Position numbers and translations under genes: made by a program
Source of the DNA: Basidiobolus meristosporus CBS 931.73
Lineage: Eukaryota > Basidiobolomycota > Basidiobolomycetes > Basidiobolales > Basidiobolaceae
Length of the DNA: 64,000 nucleotides
Direction of reading: 5' to 3'
NCBI GenBank assembly: GCA_002104905.1
Contig: MCFE01000454.1
Span: 1-64,000 of the forward strand
In this document: piece after piece, positions 63,087 through 64,000 of the stretch
Layout of the letters: each line of letters opens with the position of its first letter
Position numbering within the stretch: the first letter of the stretch is position 1
Notes under the pieces: generated by a model
What the model was told of the DNA's origin: nothing
Seen by the model: only the letters and a program-made list of their open reading frames with translations
The model's database searches: none

Positions 63087-64000
63087 ATGAAAGGTCCCTT
63101 CGCAGAGCTTTCGCATCCACGCGAGATTATTAAGAATTTCATTCCAGGTTGGTTTGCAGTGAACATGGGAACTGGGATTACTGGTATTGTAATTGCCAAT
63201 TTCCCGTTCCCATTTCGTGGCATGGTAGCCATTGGGTCGATTTTCTTCCTAGCAAACGTATCCATGTTCTGTCTGTTTACGCTACTATTTGTGGCAAGAA
63301 TCATAATGTTCCCTGAAACAATACCTCCGTTGCTTAAGCACAGCCAGTGCCTAATGCTGAGTACCATTCCCATGGGGCTGACTACGTTGACGAACTATAT
63401 TATCCTAGTGGTGGTTCCCACGCATTCCTGGGCCTTGGAGCTAGCTTATGTCCTGTGGTGGATTGAGTTCGTCTTCACGCTTTTCAGCATATTTGGCATT
63501 CCGTTCTATATGATGAGGTTTCATCTACTTAAAATAGAGACGGCAAACGGAGCTTGGCTTTTACCATTGGTCCCAGCCGTGGTCACTGGGGCATCCGGTT
63601 GTTATCTTTCACGCTACCTGGAGAGTGAAGGTCACAGAGCCCTCATGATCCTGACCATTTCTAGTATCACCCTAGGCTGTGGGCTGTCCTTAGCGCTTCC
63701 GGTGATTGGAATCTACTTCTACCGACTGATAGCCCATGACTTCCCATCCGAGGATGTCGTTATTACTGCTTTTCTCCCTGTTGGGCCATTAGGCCAAGGA
63801 ACATACGGCATCATTGAGATGGGCTGGGCATGTCAGAAGGTGATTGGGGATAAATATGCGCCTGGGTTTGGCAACAGTGCCTTCACAGTTTGCGTAATCA
63901 TTGCGTTTTTCCTGTGGGGCTATGGGATTTGGTATCTAAGCTTTGCTATAGCATCGATTGGTGTTAGGCGGCGAGCCGGGATCCGTTTCAACATGGGCTG
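63087..64000 (+). CDS. TDT-family transporter (Ssu1/Mae1-like), 5' part
   Basis: ATG at 63087; open for 304 codons to the window end, so the gene is incomplete. Tellurite-resistance/dicarboxylate transporter (TDT, SLAC1-like) fold: KNFIPGWFAVNMGTGITGIV in the first helix, LLFVARIIMFPE, SIFGIPFYMM, WLLPLVPAVVTGASG, TAFLPVGPLGQGTYGIIEMG and RRRAGIRFNMG just before the end, where family members continue WWGFTFP. At least eight hydrophobic segments are visible. Relatives export sulfite (Ssu1) or carry malate (Mae1) at the plasma membrane; the GPLGQG and NMG motifs fit both, so the substrate stays open. Confidence 0.88.
   Translation, partial: MKGPFAELSHPREIIKNFIPGWFAVNMGTGITGIVIANFPFPFRGMVAIGSIFFLANVSMFCLFTLLFVARIIMFPETIPPLLKHSQCLMLSTIPMGLTTLTNYIILVVVPTHSWALELAYVLWWIEFVFTLFSIFGIPFYMMRFHLLKIETANGAWLLPLVPAVVTGASGCYLSRYLESEGHRALMILTISSITLGCGLSLALPVIGIYFYRLIAHDFPSEDVVITAFLPVGPLGQGTYGIIEMGWACQKVIGDKYAPGFGNSAFTVCVIIAFFLWGYGIWYLSFAIASIGVRRRAGIRFNMG

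Overview
The window is nuclear DNA of a fungus, most likely an early-diverging (zygomycete-grade) lineage; the species cannot be fixed from the sequence. The reasons are intron-bearing genes with short GT-AG introns (mostly 42-118 nt), a fungal gene set (Vip1-type inositol pyrophosphate kinase, TRAPPC5, cyclin L, Ccc2-type copper ATPase, GATA and C2H2 factors, a TDT/Ssu1-type transporter) and a membrane-anchored GH9 cellulase.

Layout. Bases 1-22,050 are a nest of decayed mobile elements. They hold a Ty3/Gypsy remnant (about 594-6,313), three copies of a Tnp2 (CACTA/EnSpm-like) transposon in which the transposase diverges from a coiled-coil accessory ORF, one PIF/Harbinger-like element (7,046-10,327) inserted in the first Tnp2 copy, and three Harbinger-related foldback elements in the others. 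Because the three Tnp2 copies align, each Harbinger-type insertion can be compared with an uninterrupted site in another copy; this points to a 3-bp ATT duplication and termini AGACTTGTTCC. This region is visibly poor in CpG. From 22,050 on the sequence changes to a gene island.

Genes in order: short-chain dehydrogenase (-), valyl-tRNA synthetase (-), cyclin L (-) head to head with TRAPPC5 (+), Vip1/PPIP5K (-, 11 exons), a leucine-rich-repeat protein (-), a tandem pair of B12D-like micro-genes (-), a C2H2 factor (+), an unrecognised ORF (-), a secreted/type I membrane kelch protein (-), GH9 endoglucanase (-), a GATA factor (+), two divergent nearly identical small secreted proteins, an F-box protein (+), a cluster of four very small proteins three of which end in VWW (50.8-53.6 kb), a copper P-type ATPase with four HMA domains (-), and the 5' part of a TDT-family transporter (+) running off the end.

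The genes do not form one pathway. The most interesting lineage-specific content is the inverted pair of two-repeat secreted proteins, the VWW-tailed micro-protein cluster, the B12D-like pair and the Tnp2/Harbinger nest. Three conserved genes (cyclin L, VIP1, copper ATPase) each show one apparent single-base frameshift, which suggests base-calling errors in the assembly or, less likely, decay.
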